Below are positions 5,300 to 5,898 of a stretch of 5,898 nucleotides of DNA, piece after piece. Source of the DNA: Oscillospiraceae bacterium. Its GTDB lineage: Bacteria > Bacillota_A > Clostridia > Oscillospirales > Oscillospiraceae. Both the position numbers and the translations under genes were made by a program. The notes beneath the pieces are model-generated. The model saw only the letters and a program-made list of their open reading frames with translations, was not told the origin of the DNA and made no database searches. The stretch lies in contig SVLG01000089.1 of assembly GCA_015068055.1 (NCBI GenBank), positions 1-5,898 of the forward strand, in the 5' to 3' direction. Position 1 is the stretch's first letter. Every line of letters begins with the position of its first letter.

Positions 5300-5898
5300 A
5301 TGAAAGTTGGTTTTATCGGTCTGGGTCGCATGGGCGGCCACATGGCCAGCAACGTTATCAAAGCCGGTTTTGAGACCTACGTTTCCGACCTGGTTCCCGC
5401 TCTGGTAGAGCAGAAGGTGGCCGAAGGCGCCATCGGCTGCGCCAACAACCTGGAAGTCGCCGCCAACATGGACATCGGCTTCACCATGCTGCCCAACGGC
5501 GCCATCGTCGAGGCTGTCATGCTGGGCGCCAACGGCGTTCTGGCTCACTGCAAGCCCGGCACCATCATCGTGGACATGTCTTCCGTGTCCTCCACCACCA
5601 CTCAGAAGATGGCCAAGAAGGCTGCTGAGTACGGCGTTAAGTACATGGACGCTCCCGTGTCCGGCGGCACCATCGGCGCCAAGAACGGCACCCTGACCAT
5701 CATGTGCGGCGCTGACGAGGAGACCTTCGAGAAGGCCAAGCCCGTTCTGGAAGCCATCGGCAAGCGCATCATGCTCATCGGCGGCACCGGCATGGGCGAC
5801 GCTATGAAGATCGTCAACAACATGCTGCTGGGCGCCAACATGGCTTCTCTGGCCGAGGCTCTGGTGCTGGGCAAGAAGCTGGGTCTGGACACCCAGAT
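5300..5898 (+). CDS. hgd: 2-(hydroxymethyl)glutarate dehydrogenase homologue (beta-hydroxyacid dehydrogenase family), 3' truncated by the window edge
   Basis: The frame is open to the window end and gives 199 of roughly 300 residues. It has the N-terminal NAD(P) motif GFIGLGRMG (4-12), VDMSSVSSTTT (91-101), the substrate-binding DAPVSGG (117-123), and the catalytic Lys170 in MKIVNN with Asn174. The stretch NMLLGANMASLAEALVLG (174-191) is nearly identical to what I recall of Hgd from Eubacterium barkeri. Hgd reduces 2-formylglutarate to 2-(hydroxymethyl)glutarate with NADH, the step after ring opening in nicotinate fermentation. AAAGGAG (5283-5289) precedes the ATG by ten bases. It follows the UPF0280 gene by 39 bases with no terminator, so it is co-transcribed with hnr, and it shares hnr's strongly biased codons. 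3-hydroxyisobutyrate or tartronate semialdehyde reductase are alternatives from the same family, made less likely by the neighbours. Confidence 0.82.
   Translation, partial: MKVGFIGLGRMGGHMASNVIKAGFETYVSDLVPALVEQKVAEGAIGCANNLEVAANMDIGFTMLPNGAIVEAVMLGANGVLAHCKPGTIIVDMSSVSSTTTQKMAKKAAEYGVKYMDAPVSGGTIGAKNGTLTIMCGADEETFEKAKPVLEAIGKRIMLIGGTGMGDAMKIVNNMLLGANMASLAEALVLGKKLGLDTQ

Overview
The window is high-GC DNA with Shine-Dalgarno (AGGAGG or AAAGGAG) starts and Firmicutes-type protein families. It looks like an anaerobic, probably gut-associated clostridial bacterium of the Oscillospiraceae type; this placement is inference from gene content and style, not from a marker gene. No RNA gene, insertion sequence or CRISPR array is visible.

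Left part (1-1856, plus strand): the 3' end of a BusR-like GntR/RCK_C regulator closes with a strong intrinsic terminator. A near-consensus promoter (TTGACA-N17-TAAAAT) then drives a KamA-family radical SAM/PLP aminomutase and a 71-residue protein of unknown function. The aminomutase keeps the iron-sulfur, PLP and carboxylate-binding residues of lysine 2,3-aminomutase, but has Arg and Ser where that enzyme uses two Asp to hold the lysine side chain. Its substrate is therefore probably not lysine. A hairpin at 1868-1908 separates this group from the convergent gene on its right.

Right part (1942-5898): a divergent pair flanks an AT-rich control region (about 2551-2872). Leftward is a MocA-like molybdopterin cytidylyltransferase. 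Rightward is an operon: a 6-hydroxynicotinate reductase homologue (hnr), a UPF0280/ApbE-like protein, and the first two thirds of a 2-(hydroxymethyl)glutarate dehydrogenase homologue (hgd). In Eubacterium barkeri, Hnr and Hgd belong to nicotinate fermentation, whose first enzyme, nicotinate dehydrogenase, carries a molybdopterin cytosine dinucleotide cofactor. The simplest reading is one edge of a nicotinate (or related N-heterocycle) catabolic island, with mocA serving cofactor maturation and the remaining genes (nicotinate dehydrogenase, enamidase, 2-methyleneglutarate mutase and others) expected beyond position 5898.

The most interesting points are: (1) the ApbE-like gene directly after hnr, with a Mg/flavin-transfer type motif, raising the possibility that it flavinylates Hnr; (2) two ATAC-N7-GTAT dyads upstream of hnr, the classic LysR-type operator pattern, plus further palindromes in the same region; (3) the altered substrate pocket of the KamA-family enzyme.
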